A stretch of 64,000 nt of DNA. Source: Listeria ivanovii subsp. londoniensis (lineage in GTDB: Bacteria; Bacillota; Bacilli; Lactobacillales; Listeriaceae). The stretch spans positions 1,126,001 to 1,190,000 of the forward strand of contig NZ_CP009576.1 in assembly GCF_000763495.1 (NCBI RefSeq), given 5' to 3'. Shown here piece by piece: positions 17,239-26,477 of the stretch; the first letter of the stretch is position 1; each line of letters begins with the position of its first letter. The notes beneath the pieces are model-generated. The model searched no databases. It saw only the letters and a list, made by a program, of their open reading frames with translations, and had not been told where the DNA came from. Both the position numbers and the translations under genes were made by a program.

Positions 17239-17706
17239 TTAATGAAATGTTGCATCTAAATCTTGTGCGTAAAATTGAATTGCTTTTTTATAGTTTCTAA
17301 TATCTTTGTCTTCCGTTGTTTCTGTAAGTAAAAGTAAGGCGTCTTCCAAAGCTTCTTTACCGAATCCCTGGCTGTAGTTGGTCATGATTGAAAAAGTTCG
17401 TAGCGCATTGTTATTTGGGAATTCTTTTAATGCTTTTTGAAAGAGGTTGGCAGCCTTTTCTGAGGCGCCAGTGATGCGATAAGTGCTACCAAGTCCAATA
17501 TAAGCTTCTTTACGTTCTTCATTAGAAAGGCCATTTTGTAAGGCTTTTTCATAAAAGGGAATGGCTTCATCTTCTTTTCCAAGAGCATCAAGCGACCATG
17601 CAGCAAAATAATTTAGTTTCGCATTTTCTGGATCTGTTTTTAGCTCTAGCAGGGATTTTGTGCGCGCTGTTTCATAGTCGCCATTTTGAAGTAATGTAAG
17701 AATCAT
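17239..17706 (-). CDS. TPR-repeat protein
   Basis: This 155-residue protein consists of helical TPR-like repeats. Recognisable units are around residues 25-58 (AKLNYFAAWSLDALGKEDEAIPFYEKAL), 64-97 (AYIGLGSTYRITGASEKAANLFQKALKEFP) and a weaker third. There is no signal peptide, so it is probably a cytoplasmic scaffold. It sits upstream of the CYTH gene in one minus-strand transcript and is divergent from relQ (157-bp gap to its TTG start). The partner is unknown; interaction with the CYTH protein or with SpxH/RelQ functions is only inferred from position. Confidence 0.8.
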   Translation of the reverse strand: MILTLLQNGDYETARTKSLLELKTDPENAKLNYFAAWSLDALGKEDEAIPFYEKALQNGLSNEERKEAYIGLGSTYRITGASEKAANLFQKALKEFPNNNALRTFSIMTNYSQGFGKEALEDALLLLTETTEDKDIRNYKKAIQFYAQDLDATFH

Positions 17707-17863
17707 TTTAGCACCGTCCTTTTTATTGTTTTAGCGCTTCGGTTTTATTTTAACACGGGAATGAAAAAAAGGTTACTTTTAGCAAGGTGGATTGGGTGTT
17801 TTTGTGTTAAAATATAACTGATGTTGCATTAATTTAATCATGAATATACTTGAGGTGAGTGAT

Positions 17864-18532
17864 TTGAATCATTGGGAAGACTTTTTAGCCCCATATAAAC
17901 AAGCTGTTGAAGAACTTAAAATTAAACTTAAAGGGATGCGTTCGCAATTTGAGCTTGAGAATAATCATTCGCCAATTGAATTTGTTACCGGACGAGTGAA
18001 GCCTGTTGCGAGCATATTAGACAAAGCAAACCAAAAAAATATTGCACTAGATCATTTAGTAGAAGAAATGCAAGATATTGCTGGACTCCGGATGATGTGT
18101 CAATTTGTGGATGATATTGAAGTAGTCGTTCGTCTTTTACGGCAACGGAATGATTTTCGGATTGTCGAAGAGCGCGATTATATTACCAATAAGAAACCTA
18201 GTGGATATCGGTCATATCATGTGGTAATTGAATATCCAGTAGAAACGATTCAAGGGGAAAAGAAAATTCTAGCGGAAATCCAAATTAGAACGCTGGCAAT
18301 GAACTTTTGGGCAACGATTGAACATTCAGTAAACTATAAATACCAAGGTGAATTTCCAGAAGCAATCAACACTAGACTAAAACGCGCTGCGGAAGCGGCT
18401 TTTCAACTAGATGAAGAAATGTCTCAAATTAGAGAAGAAGTGCAAGAAGCGCAAGTCTATTTTTCGCAAAATAAAGATGTAGCAAAGGATAAAAAATCCG
18501 CACATCAAATAATGCCAAAGAAAAATAAGTAA
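17864..18532 (+). CDS. relQ: Small alarmone synthetase RelQ (YjbM)
   Basis: This 222-residue protein has only the (p)ppGpp synthetase domain: EFVTGRVKPVASILDKA, the DIAGLRMMCQFVDDIEVV block, KKPSGYRSYHVVIE and LAEIQIRTLAMNFWATIEHSVNYKY. It makes (p)ppGpp without a hydrolase half, supplementing RelA under envelope or nutrient stress. A TTG at 17864 is chosen as the start: GAGGTGA sits five bases ahead, and the resulting N-terminus (NHWEDFLAPYKQAVEELK) aligns with B. subtilis YjbM. An ATG at 17840 would add eight residues. nadK and an rluD-family gene follow in the same operon. Confidence 0.93.
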   Translation: MNHWEDFLAPYKQAVEELKIKLKGMRSQFELENNHSPIEFVTGRVKPVASILDKANQKNIALDHLVEEMQDIAGLRMMCQFVDDIEVVVRLLRQRNDFRIVEERDYITNKKPSGYRSYHVVIEYPVETIQGEKKILAEIQIRTLAMNFWATIEHSVNYKYQGEFPEAINTRLKRAAEAAFQLDEEMSQIREEVQEAQVYFSQNKDVAKDKKSAHQIMPKKNK

Positions 18533-18560
18533 AGTGCAAGAATAGGGGCGAATAGAAATA

Positions 18561-19355
18561 ATGAAATATATGATTACTTCCAAAGGGGACGAAAAGTCTG
18601 ACCTACTTAGATTAAATATGATTGCAGGTTTTGGAGAATATAATATGGAATATGATGAGGAGGAGCCTGAAATTGTTATTTCTATTGGGGGAGATGGAAC
18701 CTTTTTATCGGCTTTTCATCAGTATGAAGAAAGACTAGATGAAATCGCATTTATCGGAATTCATACGGGGCATCTTGGTTTTTATGCAGATTGGCGTCCG
18801 GCAGAAGCGGAAAAGCTAGTTAAACTTCTAGCAAAGGGTGACTATCATAAAGTATCTTATCCACTTCTAAAAACCACGGTAAAGTACGGCATTGGTAAAA
18901 AAGAAGCTGAATACTTAGCGCTGAATGAATCAACTGTAAAGAGTTCTGGTGGACCATTTGTCGTTGATGTTGTTATGAACGATATCCATTTTGAACGTTT
19001 TCGCGGAGACGGGCTTTGTATGTCGACACCAAGCGGAACAACAGCTTATAATAAGTCATTAGGTGGTGCTTTGATGCATCCGTCTATTGAAGCGATGCAA
19101 CTTACGGAAATGGCTTCTATTAATAATCGTGTTTACCGCACAATTGGAAGCCCGCTTATTTTTCCAAAGCATCATATTGTTAGTCTGCAGCCAGTAAACG
19201 ATAAAGATTTCCAGATTTCTGTGGATCATTTAAGTATTTTACATCGGGATGTACAAGAAATTCGTTATGAGGTATCGGCGAAAAAAATTCATTTTGCAAG
19301 ATTTAGATCATTTCCGTTTTGGCGTCGTGTACATGATTCATTTATTGAAGATTAA
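18561..19355 (+). CDS. nadK: NAD kinase
   Basis: This 264-residue enzyme makes NADP from NAD and ATP. It has the diagnostic GGDGTFL motif (SIGGDGTFLSAFH), the NE-S/T motif in LALNESTVKS, and the glycine-rich conserved motif II (FRGDGLCMSTPSGTTAYNKSLGG). Its length matches B. subtilis NadF, one of two NAD kinases in Bacilli. It follows relQ by 28 bp and precedes the pseudouridine synthase by 18 bp, the same order as yjbM-yjbN-yjbO in Bacillus. Confidence 0.95.
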   Translation: MKYMITSKGDEKSDLLRLNMIAGFGEYNMEYDEEEPEIVISIGGDGTFLSAFHQYEERLDEIAFIGIHTGHLGFYADWRPAEAEKLVKLLAKGDYHKVSYPLLKTTVKYGIGKKEAEYLALNESTVKSSGGPFVVDVVMNDIHFERFRGDGLCMSTPSGTTAYNKSLGGALMHPSIEAMQLTEMASINNRVYRTIGSPLIFPKHHIVSLQPVNDKDFQISVDHLSILHRDVQEIRYEVSAKKIHFARFRSFPFWRRVHDSFIED

Positions 19356-19373
19356 GCTAGCAGGAGGAAACAT

Positions 19374-20264
19374 GTGTTTTTAAAGTGGCAAGTAGAAGAG
19401 AAAGAAAGTGGCTTACTTCTTAGGACTTTTCTTAGAAATAAGCATATTTCCAAACAATTATTAACAGCAGTGAAGTATAGCGATGATGGTAAAATCGAAG
19501 TAAATGGAACAGAACAAAATGTCCTTTATCAAGTGGAAATAGGAGATGAAGTGTGCCTTACCTTTCCGAGAGAACAACAAAACGAGCGTTTACTAGCAGA
19601 ATATACAGCGTTAGAAATTATTTTTGAAGATGAGTTTTTGCTAATTATTAATAAGCCTGCTGGGATGGCATCTATTCCATCTCAGTACCATCCGAGCGGT
19701 TCGGTTGCAAATTTTGTTAAAGGGCATTATGAGAAACAAGGGTTAACAAGTGCCATTCATATTGTGACGAGGCTTGACAGAGAAACATCAGGTTTGATGT
19801 TAATTGCTAAAAATCGCTTTGCTCATGCAAGATTGAGTACTTTTTTGCAACAAGGCTTATTGAAAAGGCGTTATCAAGCATTTACGTCAGGAGTTTTAAA
19901 TAATCGAATCGGCTCCATTGAAGCGCCAATTGGACGTAAAACAGTGAGCATTATGGAGCGTTTTGTTACACCAGAAGGAAAGTATGCTAAAACGAATTAT
20001 GAAGTACTCAAGCGCTACGAGGCGTTCGACCATGTGGCGATTCAGCTTGAGACAGGAAGGACACACCAGATTCGGGTTCACTTTTCGTATATTGGTCATC
20101 CGCTGATTGGTGATGATATGTATGGTGGTGACACAACATTGTTAAAAAGACAAGCGCTGCATTCTTGTCATTTACATTTAATTCATCCACTGACTGAGGA
20201 ATACCTGACATTTGATTTACCGTTACCTAAAGATATGGAAGAGATTATTCCGAAATCGAAGTAA
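19374..20264 (+). CDS. RluA/RluD-family pseudouridine synthase (YjbO-like)
   Basis: This 296-residue protein has an N-terminal S4-like RNA-binding region (about 10-70) and a pseudouridine synthase catalytic domain with RLDRETSGLMLIAKN, whose Asp is the nucleophile, plus the QLETGRTHQIRVHFSYIGHPLIGDDMYGG block. It modifies uridines in rRNA or tRNA; the exact site is not predictable. The start is GTG at 19374 behind CAGGAGGAAAC; the overlapping ATG two bases upstream stops at once in its own frame. It is last in relQ-nadK-yjbO. Confidence 0.88.
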   Translation: MFLKWQVEEKESGLLLRTFLRNKHISKQLLTAVKYSDDGKIEVNGTEQNVLYQVEIGDEVCLTFPREQQNERLLAEYTALEIIFEDEFLLIINKPAGMASIPSQYHPSGSVANFVKGHYEKQGLTSAIHIVTRLDRETSGLMLIAKNRFAHARLSTFLQQGLLKRRYQAFTSGVLNNRIGSIEAPIGRKTVSIMERFVTPEGKYAKTNYEVLKRYEAFDHVAIQLETGRTHQIRVHFSYIGHPLIGDDMYGGDTTLLKRQALHSCHLHLIHPLTEEYLTFDLPLPKDMEEIIPKSK

Positions 20265-20271
20265 TAAGAGT

Positions 20272-20299
20272 TTGAAAAAGTTATTAGGTCATGTAAAAT
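20272..20299 (+). promoter_or_regulatory. Promoter of fabI
   Basis: -35 TTGAAA (20272-20277), 16-bp spacer, -10 TAAAAT (20294-20299). I looked for the FapR operator known upstream of many Firmicutes fatty-acid genes and did not see a convincing copy. Confidence 0.5.
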
Positions 20300-20341
20300 A
20301 AAAGAAGCGAACTAAATCGCATCAAATTTAGGAGGAATAAC

Positions 20342-21130
20342 ATGAATTTATCATTAGAGGGAAAAACATATGTAGTTATGGGAGTTGCCAATAAACGTAG
20401 TATTGCTTGGGCTATAGCTCGCTCATTAAACGAAGCAGGGGCGAAATTAGTATTTACATATGCAGATGATCGTGCGAAAAAAAGTATTACGGAACTTGTA
20501 CCATCTTTAAATGAAGTAAACCAAGAGCCACTAATTTTAGCTTGTGACGTTACAAGTGAGGAAGCTATCACAGAAACTTTTGAAATAATTAAAAACAAAG
20601 CTGGAAAATTAAGTGGTTTAGCGCATTGTATCGCTTTTGCTAACAAAGATTTCTTAACAGGAGATTATTTGGAAGTGGATCGTAAAAGTTTCTTACAAGC
20701 GCACGAAATTAGTGCTTATTCGTTTACAGCAGTTGCTCGTGCGTTAAAACATTTAGAAATGCTTACAGAAGATGCAAGCCTATTAACGCTAACTTACTTA
20801 GGTGGGGAACGTGTTGTGGAAAATTATAATATCATGGGTGTAGCAAAAGCTTCTCTTGATGCGAGCGTAAGATACTTAGCAATGGATTTAGGTGCGATTG
20901 GCGTGCGTGTAAATGCTATTTCTGCTGGACCAATTAGAACGGTTTCCGCTCGTGGTGTTAGCGGCTTCTCTGATTCTATTTCATTAGTAGAACAAAGAGC
21001 ACCACTAAAAAGAGCAACACAAGCAGAAGAAGTTGGCGACACGGCTTATTACTTGTTTAGCAATTTATCTCGTGGCGTGACGGGTGAAGTGATTCACGTG
21101 GATAGTGGTTATCATATTATTGGATTCTAA
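20342..21130 (+). CDS. fabI: Enoyl-[acyl-carrier-protein] reductase FabI
   Basis: This 262-residue short-chain dehydrogenase catalyses the last step of the fatty-acid elongation cycle. FabI-specific marks are the N-terminal YVVMGVANKRSIAWAIARSL (G-x-A-N-x-x-S-I-A nucleotide loop) and the catalytic Tyr-x6-Lys in NYNIMGVAKASLD, followed by VRVNAISAGPIRTVSARG. It is the target of triclosan and isoniazid-like inhibitors in other bacteria. The ribosome site is AGGAGGA. It stands alone, convergent with dltD; the shared terminator overlaps the dltD end. Confidence 0.95.
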   Translation: MNLSLEGKTYVVMGVANKRSIAWAIARSLNEAGAKLVFTYADDRAKKSITELVPSLNEVNQEPLILACDVTSEEAITETFEIIKNKAGKLSGLAHCIAFANKDFLTGDYLEVDRKSFLQAHEISAYSFTAVARALKHLEMLTEDASLLTLTYLGGERVVENYNIMGVAKASLDASVRYLAMDLGAIGVRVNAISAGPIRTVSARGVSGFSDSISLVEQRAPLKRATQAEEVGDTAYYLFSNLSRGVTGEVIHVDSGYHIIGF

Positions 21131-21137
21131 AAAAGGC

Positions 21138-21180
21138 AAAAAATCCAGAAGTAGTAAAAAAACTACTTCTGGATTTTTTT
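21138..21180. terminator. Bidirectional terminator between fabI and the dlt operon
   Basis: Perfect stem TCCAGAAGTAGT (21144-21155) / ACTACTTCTGGA (21162-21173), flanked by A and T runs. It contains the dltD stop codon. Confidence 0.9.
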
Positions 21181-22440
21181 TGGCCCAGTTTTGGGCTGAT
21201 GGTTCTTATAAAACTTGTCTGCTGTTGGAGCATAGTTTGTTTGGACAGTGTCATGGACAAAATCAGCGAGAACTTGATCAATTTTTACCCAACCACGCCA
21301 GCTTAAATGGATTGGATCTTCCAAATAGAAAGGTTCATTTTGATAGTCTTCTAAGGAGTAATAACGAAAACCTTGACTTTCAATTTGTTGTTTTGTTTTT
21401 GCATAGTAGTTTTCCAGTCCTTGTTCATTTAATCCGATATAATCAACCCATTTTCCATTGATAGGAGGGTTGATGAAGATGACATCAGCGCCAGCTTTTT
21501 TGAAGGCATCCATAAGTAGTTGTAAGTCGCCATACTCTGGAGAATCTTGATCATAACGTAATTTTGTGCGACTGTTTTTAAGTTCTTCTTCGATTGGTTG
21601 AATTTTCTTTTTGTAATAGTCTTCTTTCACTTGAAATGGATTAGGACCAGTTCCTTTTTCGCCAGCTTCTTTTGCTAACTGATCTAGTTGGTGATAGTCT
21701 AGTTTTTCAGGAAGGGCTTTTAATCCTTTACTGACGCGCTCTTGTTTGGAACCAGCGATAACTTTGGATTCTAGGTCATCTTTACGTTCAAGAATTTTAA
21801 GTTCAATGTTACCGGCTAATTTAGTCAATTCCTTGTCATGTGGTTTTTTAGGCCCTTTGGCAACTATATTTTCTAATAAGTTTTTTAACGTAGAATCGCT
21901 TTGTACTACTTGGAAACTTAATAATCTTTTGGCAGCATATCTTCGCTCAGGCGTATTTTTTGTGTCCTCTAAAGCAAATTTGTAGGCATGAAGCGGAGAA
22001 AAATTGGCCCCGAAAGATGGATCTGAAACACCTTTTGGTCCAAACCACTGTGGCGATAAGATAACAGCGACTTTCTTTCCTTTAAGATCATTTCCGAGAG
22101 CATTTACATCTAGAAAATGACTTAGACTTTGTGTTCCAGGGCGCCCTAGTAGAAATGGCGTGTAACCTTGATCGTATTTTCGAGAAACAACACTAGGATG
22201 AAATGGATCCACACGAGAAAGCTCAGATGAACCGAAAATAGGCAAATAACTTCCTTCTCGCAATGCTTCTTTTTGAATGTCTAGCCCCTGGATGACGGAT
22301 TCGTTCATAGACGTAGCACTTTTTTTCACGGTGTTTGGAGAAACATAGGAAAATAAGCTACTAGGTCCAAAAAGAACGAAAAGGAAAACCGCGAATGCGA
22401 CCAATAACGGCCCAAATGTCATCCACAGCTTTTTTTTCAT
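21163..22440 (-). CDS. dltD: D-alanyl transfer protein DltD
   Basis: This 425-residue protein has an N-terminal membrane helix (about 5-27) and an extracellular SGNH-like hydrolase domain. The active-site blocks are YLPIFGSSELSR with the nucleophilic Ser and EDPIHLSWRGW with the Asp-x-x-His dyad. DltD acts at the outer membrane face to move D-alanine onto teichoic acids after DltB has passed it across the membrane. It overlaps dltC by one base. Loss of D-alanylation raises sensitivity to cationic peptides in Listeria (established). Confidence 0.95.
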   Translation of the reverse strand: MKKKLWMTFGPLLVAFAVFLFVLFGPSSLFSYVSPNTVKKSATSMNESVIQGLDIQKEALREGSYLPIFGSSELSRVDPFHPSVVSRKYDQGYTPFLLGRPGTQSLSHFLDVNALGNDLKGKKVAVILSPQWFGPKGVSDPSFGANFSPLHAYKFALEDTKNTPERRYAAKRLLSFQVVQSDSTLKNLLENIVAKGPKKPHDKELTKLAGNIELKILERKDDLESKVIAGSKQERVSKGLKALPEKLDYHQLDQLAKEAGEKGTGPNPFQVKEDYYKKKIQPIEEELKNSRTKLRYDQDSPEYGDLQLLMDAFKKAGADVIFINPPINGKWVDYIGLNEQGLENYYAKTKQQIESQGFRYYSLEDYQNEPFYLEDPIHLSWRGWVKIDQVLADFVHDTVQTNYAPTADKFYKNHQPKTGPKKIQK

Positions 22441-22676
22441 TATTTAAGCGCCTCTAGTTGTGTAATAATCATTTCAGGAGTTGCCCATTCGTCGCGGTCG
22501 AATTCAGAAACGGGAACTGTAATTTCTAATTTTTCTTCTATTTCAATTAAAAGTTGAACGGTTGCCATTGAGTCAAGCAAGCCTTCATCGAATAATTGGA
22601 TATTTGGATTTTGAACTACTTCTTCTGTTTCTGTAATTTCTTCTAAGATTTCTAATACATTTTCACGAAAAGCCAT
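22440..22676 (-). CDS. dltC: D-alanyl carrier protein DltC
   Basis: This 78-residue acidic four-helix carrier has the phosphopantetheine attachment Ser in [17 protein letters not shown]-alanine is loaded onto its prosthetic group by DltA and handed to DltB. It lies between dltB (24-bp gap) and dltD (one-base overlap). The length is typical of the family. Confidence 0.95.
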   Translation of the reverse strand: MAFRENVLEILEEITETEEVVQNPNIQLFDEGLLDSMATVQLLIEIEEKLEITVPVSEFDRDEWATPEMIITQLEALK

Positions 22677-22700
22677 TTAAATTACCACCTTTAGTTAGTT

Positions 22701-23885
22701 TTAAAAATTAATTTTATCTAAAATACCTGAGAATATCAGGAATCCGAAACAAACAAAATGGAACGTAATAATGACACTAATTACATAAGTCACCTTATTT
22801 TTCGGATAAATTTTATGTTTCTTATTGAATCTTTCGAAAAGGTCAAATCCAACAATTAGAGTTGCTTGATAAAGGCCGTAAACGATGTAATACCAGTGAA
22901 GACCGTGCCACACACCCATGATGAAAAAGTTAACAAAATAGGCTAAGTAGGCGACAGTAAATTTACTTTTAAACCATTTCTTTTTAGTTATCCAAAAGAC
23001 AAATCGCATGAATACATAATCTCGGAACCAGAAAGAAAGCGTCATATGCCAACGATTCCAAAACTCTTTAATATTTCGTGCTGCAAATGGTTTGTTAAAG
23101 TTCATTGGTGTTTGAATACCCAACAAGTAACTAACTCCGACTGCAAAGGCACTGTAGCCAGCAAAGTCAAAGAATAGATACATACTATAAGCATACATAT
23201 AACCGAATAAACTTAAATTTGTGTCAATATGATGTGTAATTGCAAAGTCTAGGGGAACAACGAAATGTTTATTCACCAAGTAAGCAATGATGAATTTATA
23301 GAGAAATCCAAGGAAAATAAGGAATATTCCTCGATTAAGTAAAGCTAAATATGCTTCTTTACTAGGTGGATTATCGACATCTTTTTTGAAGCGGCGGAAA
23401 CGATCAATTGGACCTGATGAAATAGTTGGGAAGAATAGTAAGAAATTGACAAAATCCCATGCGTTGTACTGCTTAATTAAGTTATCGCGTATTTCAATAA
23501 TCATTTGTGCTGCTTTAAAAGTTAAGTACGATATTCCTAGGAAACCAACCATTGTAACATGATCCCCTAAAATTGGTACGACTTTCGATACAATTAATGG
23601 AAGAATCGAGAGGATTACAGCGATAATGAATACGCCGCCATGATTCATCTTTCGTTCTTGCCGGTAATGAAAGTAAAGTCGAACAAGTGCAAGTTGCCAA
23701 AAGACGAAGAAAATGAATGTAATAGCTTGGACTGTACTTGCTGAGAATAAAAAGTATAAAAATACAAGTGTGACAAAAGCATTATAAATCGGTAATCTCT
23801 TTCCTAACAAACCAGCTACAATGATAGGAAATAAAAATAAGAGAAGTACACCAAAATAAAGAATTGTACCGTATGGTGTGCTCAC
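22701..23885 (-). CDS. dltB: D-alanyl transfer protein DltB (MBOAT)
   Basis: This 394-residue multi-pass membrane protein of the MBOAT family has the catalytic His in FIMGVWHGLHWYYIVYGL and the conserved block IKEFWNRWHMTLSFWFRDYVFMRF. It forms the channel-like funnel that passes D-alanine from DltC to the outside. It overlaps dltA by four bases, giving coupled translation. Confidence 0.95.
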   Translation of the reverse strand: MSTPYGTILYFGVLLLFLFPIIVAGLLGKRLPIYNAFVTLVFLYFLFSASTVQAITFIFFVFWQLALVRLYFHYRQERKMNHGGVFIIAVILSILPLIVSKVVPILGDHVTMVGFLGISYLTFKAAQMIIEIRDNLIKQYNAWDFVNFLLFFPTISSGPIDRFRRFKKDVDNPPSKEAYLALLNRGIFLIFLGFLYKFIIAYLVNKHFVVPLDFAITHHIDTNLSLFGYMYAYSMYLFFDFAGYSAFAVGVSYLLGIQTPMNFNKPFAARNIKEFWNRWHMTLSFWFRDYVFMRFVFWITKKKWFKSKFTVAYLAYFVNFFIMGVWHGLHWYYIVYGLYQATLIVGFDLFERFNKKHKIYPKNKVTYVISVIITFHFVCFGFLIFSGILDKINF

Positions 23886-25429
23886 TTGTTAACCTCGTTA
23901 TGCAGCATTTTACGATCAATTTTGCCATTCATTGTAAGGGGGAATTCTGTCTTGTAAATCCATTTCCTTGGGATCATATATGCTGGCATAAATTCTTTTA
24001 GTTCTTTTTTGATAGCTGCACTTAGCTGGTATTCTTTTTCGAAATTGTTAGGAGTAGGAATGACCTGAGCGACCAACATTTCTACTTTTTCGTTTTTCAT
24101 TTTAGGAATAATCGCGCAGTTTTTAATTAAACTTACCTTCTTTAGATTGTTTTCAATATCTTCCAATTCAATTCGATAACCATGCAGCTTAATTTGGAAA
24201 TCGAGCCGTCCTTGGAAAAAGAGATAACCGTCTTTTATTAAACCTGAATCGCCTGTGTGATAAGCTTGATAACCTTTATAATCAAAGAATACTTGGTCCG
24301 TTTTTTCTGGTTCATTTAAATAGCCTTTAGAAACACTTGCGCCAATAAGGATGATTTCTCCTTTTTGACCATCTGGAACTACTTCACCAGTTTCTTGATC
24401 AACAATGTGGAGCCTCATATCAGGTTTAATGACGCCAAGTGGTAAGCTCGGATAAGCATCTAAAAGCGCCCGTGTGATTTTCACTTGGGTCACAGCAACG
24501 GTTGCTTCTGTAGGTCCATACGTGTTGTAAATCACTGCATCTGGAAAGCGGTCTAGAAGTTCATAGGCAGTTTTTTTTGCAAGTACTTCACCACAGAATA
24601 AAAAGCGGCTTAAATTCGGATTGTTTTCTTGATTGAAACTCGAATCGAGTAAACATAAGTCTGCAAAGGACGGAGTAGAAACCCATACATTCAAGTTTTG
24701 CGCTGGAATTTCATGGTATAAGTCTTTCAGATTAGCAGTTATCGTTTTGTCAAGTGGTACAAGTGTTCCTCCTGAAAGTAAACACGGATATAAATCCATT
24801 ACGGATAAATCAAACGAATACGGTGCTTGATTTAAAAAGCGAAGTCCTGGATTTAATGAAAAATCTTGTAATATCCAGTTGCTAAAACTTACTAGATTAT
24901 TTTGACTAATTTGAACGCCTTTTGGATTTCCTGTGCTTCCAGATGTGTAAATAATATAGTAATTATCATCATTTTTCACACATTCTTCTGGATCAGGCAC
25001 TTTATCTAAGTGGTTTTGTAAAGAATCTACTAATTTTTCGGTGTTTAAAACTGGGCAATCGGTAATAGTCAAGCCACTTGGTAATTCTTCTGTACAAATG
25101 AATAGCGCTGGGCCTGCTGCTTTTTTGATTTGTTCGATTCGTTCAACAGGCATCGAGACATCAACTGGTACATAAGCTCGACCTGATTTGATAGCACCTA
25201 AAAATGAGATAATCATTAGTGGTGACATATGTCCGTAAACGATAACAGGTTTTTCTTTATCCGTTGTTATATTTTCAAGTAAAAAGGAACCAAGCGCATC
25301 GGATTGGCGCTTCAATTCTCTATAGGAAAGACGTGTTCCAGCGTATTCATAGCAAGGGAAATCTGGTGTCTTTTCTGCCCATGCATCAATTCTCTCTATA
25401 ATACTTGTCGTCATTATTGATATTCCCAT
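23882..25429 (-). CDS. dltA: D-alanine--D-alanyl carrier protein ligase DltA
   Basis: This 515-residue adenylate-forming enzyme activates D-alanine with ATP and loads it on DltC. ANL-family motifs are YIIYTSGSTGNPKGV (A3), YNTYGPTEATVA (A5), YHTGDSGLIKDGYLFFQGRLDFQIKLHGYRIE (A7-A8) and the C-terminal NGKIDRKML Lys (A10). The ATG at 25429 follows AAAGGACGG; a second ATG five codons later (25414) would give 510 residues and is also possible. dltX precedes it by 21 bp. Confidence 0.95.
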   Translation of the reverse strand: MGISIMTTSIIERIDAWAEKTPDFPCYEYAGTRLSYRELKRQSDALGSFLLENITTDKEKPVIVYGHMSPLMIISFLGAIKSGRAYVPVDVSMPVERIEQIKKAAGPALFICTEELPSGLTITDCPVLNTEKLVDSLQNHLDKVPDPEECVKNDDNYYIIYTSGSTGNPKGVQISQNNLVSFSNWILQDFSLNPGLRFLNQAPYSFDLSVMDLYPCLLSGGTLVPLDKTITANLKDLYHEIPAQNLNVWVSTPSFADLCLLDSSFNQENNPNLSRFLFCGEVLAKKTAYELLDRFPDAVIYNTYGPTEATVAVTQVKITRALLDAYPSLPLGVIKPDMRLHIVDQETGEVVPDGQKGEIILIGASVSKGYLNEPEKTDQVFFDYKGYQAYHTGDSGLIKDGYLFFQGRLDFQIKLHGYRIELEDIENNLKKVSLIKNCAIIPKMKNEKVEMLVAQVIPTPNNFEKEYQLSAAIKKELKEFMPAYMIPRKWIYKTEFPLTMNGKIDRKMLHNEVNK

Positions 25430-25450
25430 TCTTAAACCGTCCTTTCTTTT

Positions 25451-25597
25451 TTAAAATTCATTGTAAATAAATTTAGCACCTTCAGGGTTTTTGAAGCCAT
25501 AAAACCATAGTAATCCAAGCAATATTGCAAAATAGAAACAAGTCTTTAAAGTAAAAATAGTTGCCGGATGATGCAGAAATAGTTTTATTTTATTCAT
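25451..25597 (-). CDS. dltX: DltX small membrane protein of the dlt operon
   Basis: This short gene encodes 48 residues: MNKIKLFLHHPATIFTLKT, a single membrane helix (CFYFAILLGLLWFYGF), and a tail ending FIYNEF. The F-x-YNEF ending just ahead of dltA is the hallmark of DltX, which is known to be part of the D-alanylation complex; its C-terminal motif is thought to carry D-alanine between DltB and DltD. The ATG follows GAGGTGG on the minus strand. Its size makes it easy to miss in automatic annotation. Confidence 0.92.
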   Translation of the reverse strand: MNKIKLFLHHPATIFTLKTCFYFAILLGLLWFYGFKNPEGAKFIYNEF

Positions 25598-25728
25598 AAA
25601 TCCACCTCATTATTATTTCATTTGTGTAACAAATGTTAAAATTAAGTCCTTAATACTTAATTTACTGTAATACATTTGACTCAAAATGTCTAATTACATT
25701 TTTGTAAGGTTGAAATAATTTACTTATT

Positions 25729-25756
25729 TTGAGTTTGAAAAAAGTAAGCGTATAAT
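25729..25756 (+). promoter_or_regulatory. Promoter of rpiA
   Basis: -35 TTGAGT (25729-25734), 16-bp spacer, -10 TATAAT (25751-25756). The same 200-bp gap must also hold the dltX promoter on the minus strand, which I could not place with confidence. Confidence 0.6.
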
Positions 25757-25802
25757 AAAAATATGGATAATTAAGTGCTTTTCTGTAAGGAATGGAGAGG
25801 AA

Positions 25803-26477
25803 ATGATGAATCAGAAAAAAATTGCTGGAGAAAAAGCCTGTGAATGGATTAAACCTGGTATGGTGGTTGGACTTGGGACCGGAAGTACGGTTTATTATAC
25901 GATTGAGAAATTAGGTGAAATGGTACAAGCTGGTTTAAACATTACTGGTGTTGCTACCTCTGAACAAACAGCGGAGCAGGCTAGAAAATGGAAAATTCCT
26001 TTGAAATCGTTAAATGATGTACTAGAAATAGATGTAACGATTGATGGGGCAGATGAGGTAGATGGGAAATTTCAAGGGATAAAAGGCGGCGGAGGGGCGC
26101 TTTTACGTGAAAAAATGGTCGCAGAAGCTAGTTTGTTGAATATTTGGGTAGTTGGTGAAGATAAGCTGGTACCGACGCTTGGAAAGTTTCCCTTGCCACT
26201 AGAAGTAATTCCATTTGGATGGAAACAAGTCAAACGAATTCTTGAAAAACAAGGAGTTCAAACTAAATTGCGTAAACAAGACGATGATGAAATTTATCAA
26301 ACTAATAACGGTAATTATATTTTAGATGTTATCAATCAAACTTTTTCTAATCTTATAAAGTGGCAAGAAAGATTAATGCAAATTCCAGGTGTAGTAGAGC
26401 AGGGGTTATTTTTAAATTATGTAGACATTGTTATTTGTGGGAGAGAAAATGGCGAGATAGAAGTCAAAAAAAAATAG
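25803..26477 (+). CDS. rpiA: Ribose-5-phosphate isomerase A
   Basis: This 224-residue enzyme interconverts ribose-5-phosphate and ribulose-5-phosphate. It has the RpiA motifs VVGLGTGSTVYYTIEKLG (phosphate loop), VTIDGADEVDGKFQGIKGGGGALLREKMVAE with catalytic Asp, Glu and Lys, and VVGEDKLVPTLG. Two adjacent ATG codons (25803, 25806) follow GGAGAGG; the second has better spacing. It stands alone, with a terminator shared with the convergent GNAT gene. Confidence 0.93.
   Translation: MMNQKKIAGEKACEWIKPGMVVGLGTGSTVYYTIEKLGEMVQAGLNITGVATSEQTAEQARKWKIPLKSLNDVLEIDVTIDGADEVDGKFQGIKGGGGALLREKMVAEASLLNIWVVGEDKLVPTLGKFPLPLEVIPFGWKQVKRILEKQGVQTKLRKQDDDEIYQTNNGNYILDVINQTFSNLIKWQERLMQIPGVVEQGLFLNYVDIVICGRENGEIEVKKK

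Noticed and set aside
20272-20341. FapR operator upstream of fabI
   Set aside because: The TTATTAGGTCATGTAA stretch only loosely resembles the TTAGTACC-type consensus; the symmetry is too poor.
21105-21461. 118-codon open frame running from fabI into dltD on the plus strand
   Set aside because: It crosses the fabI/dlt terminator and is antisense to the dltD end.
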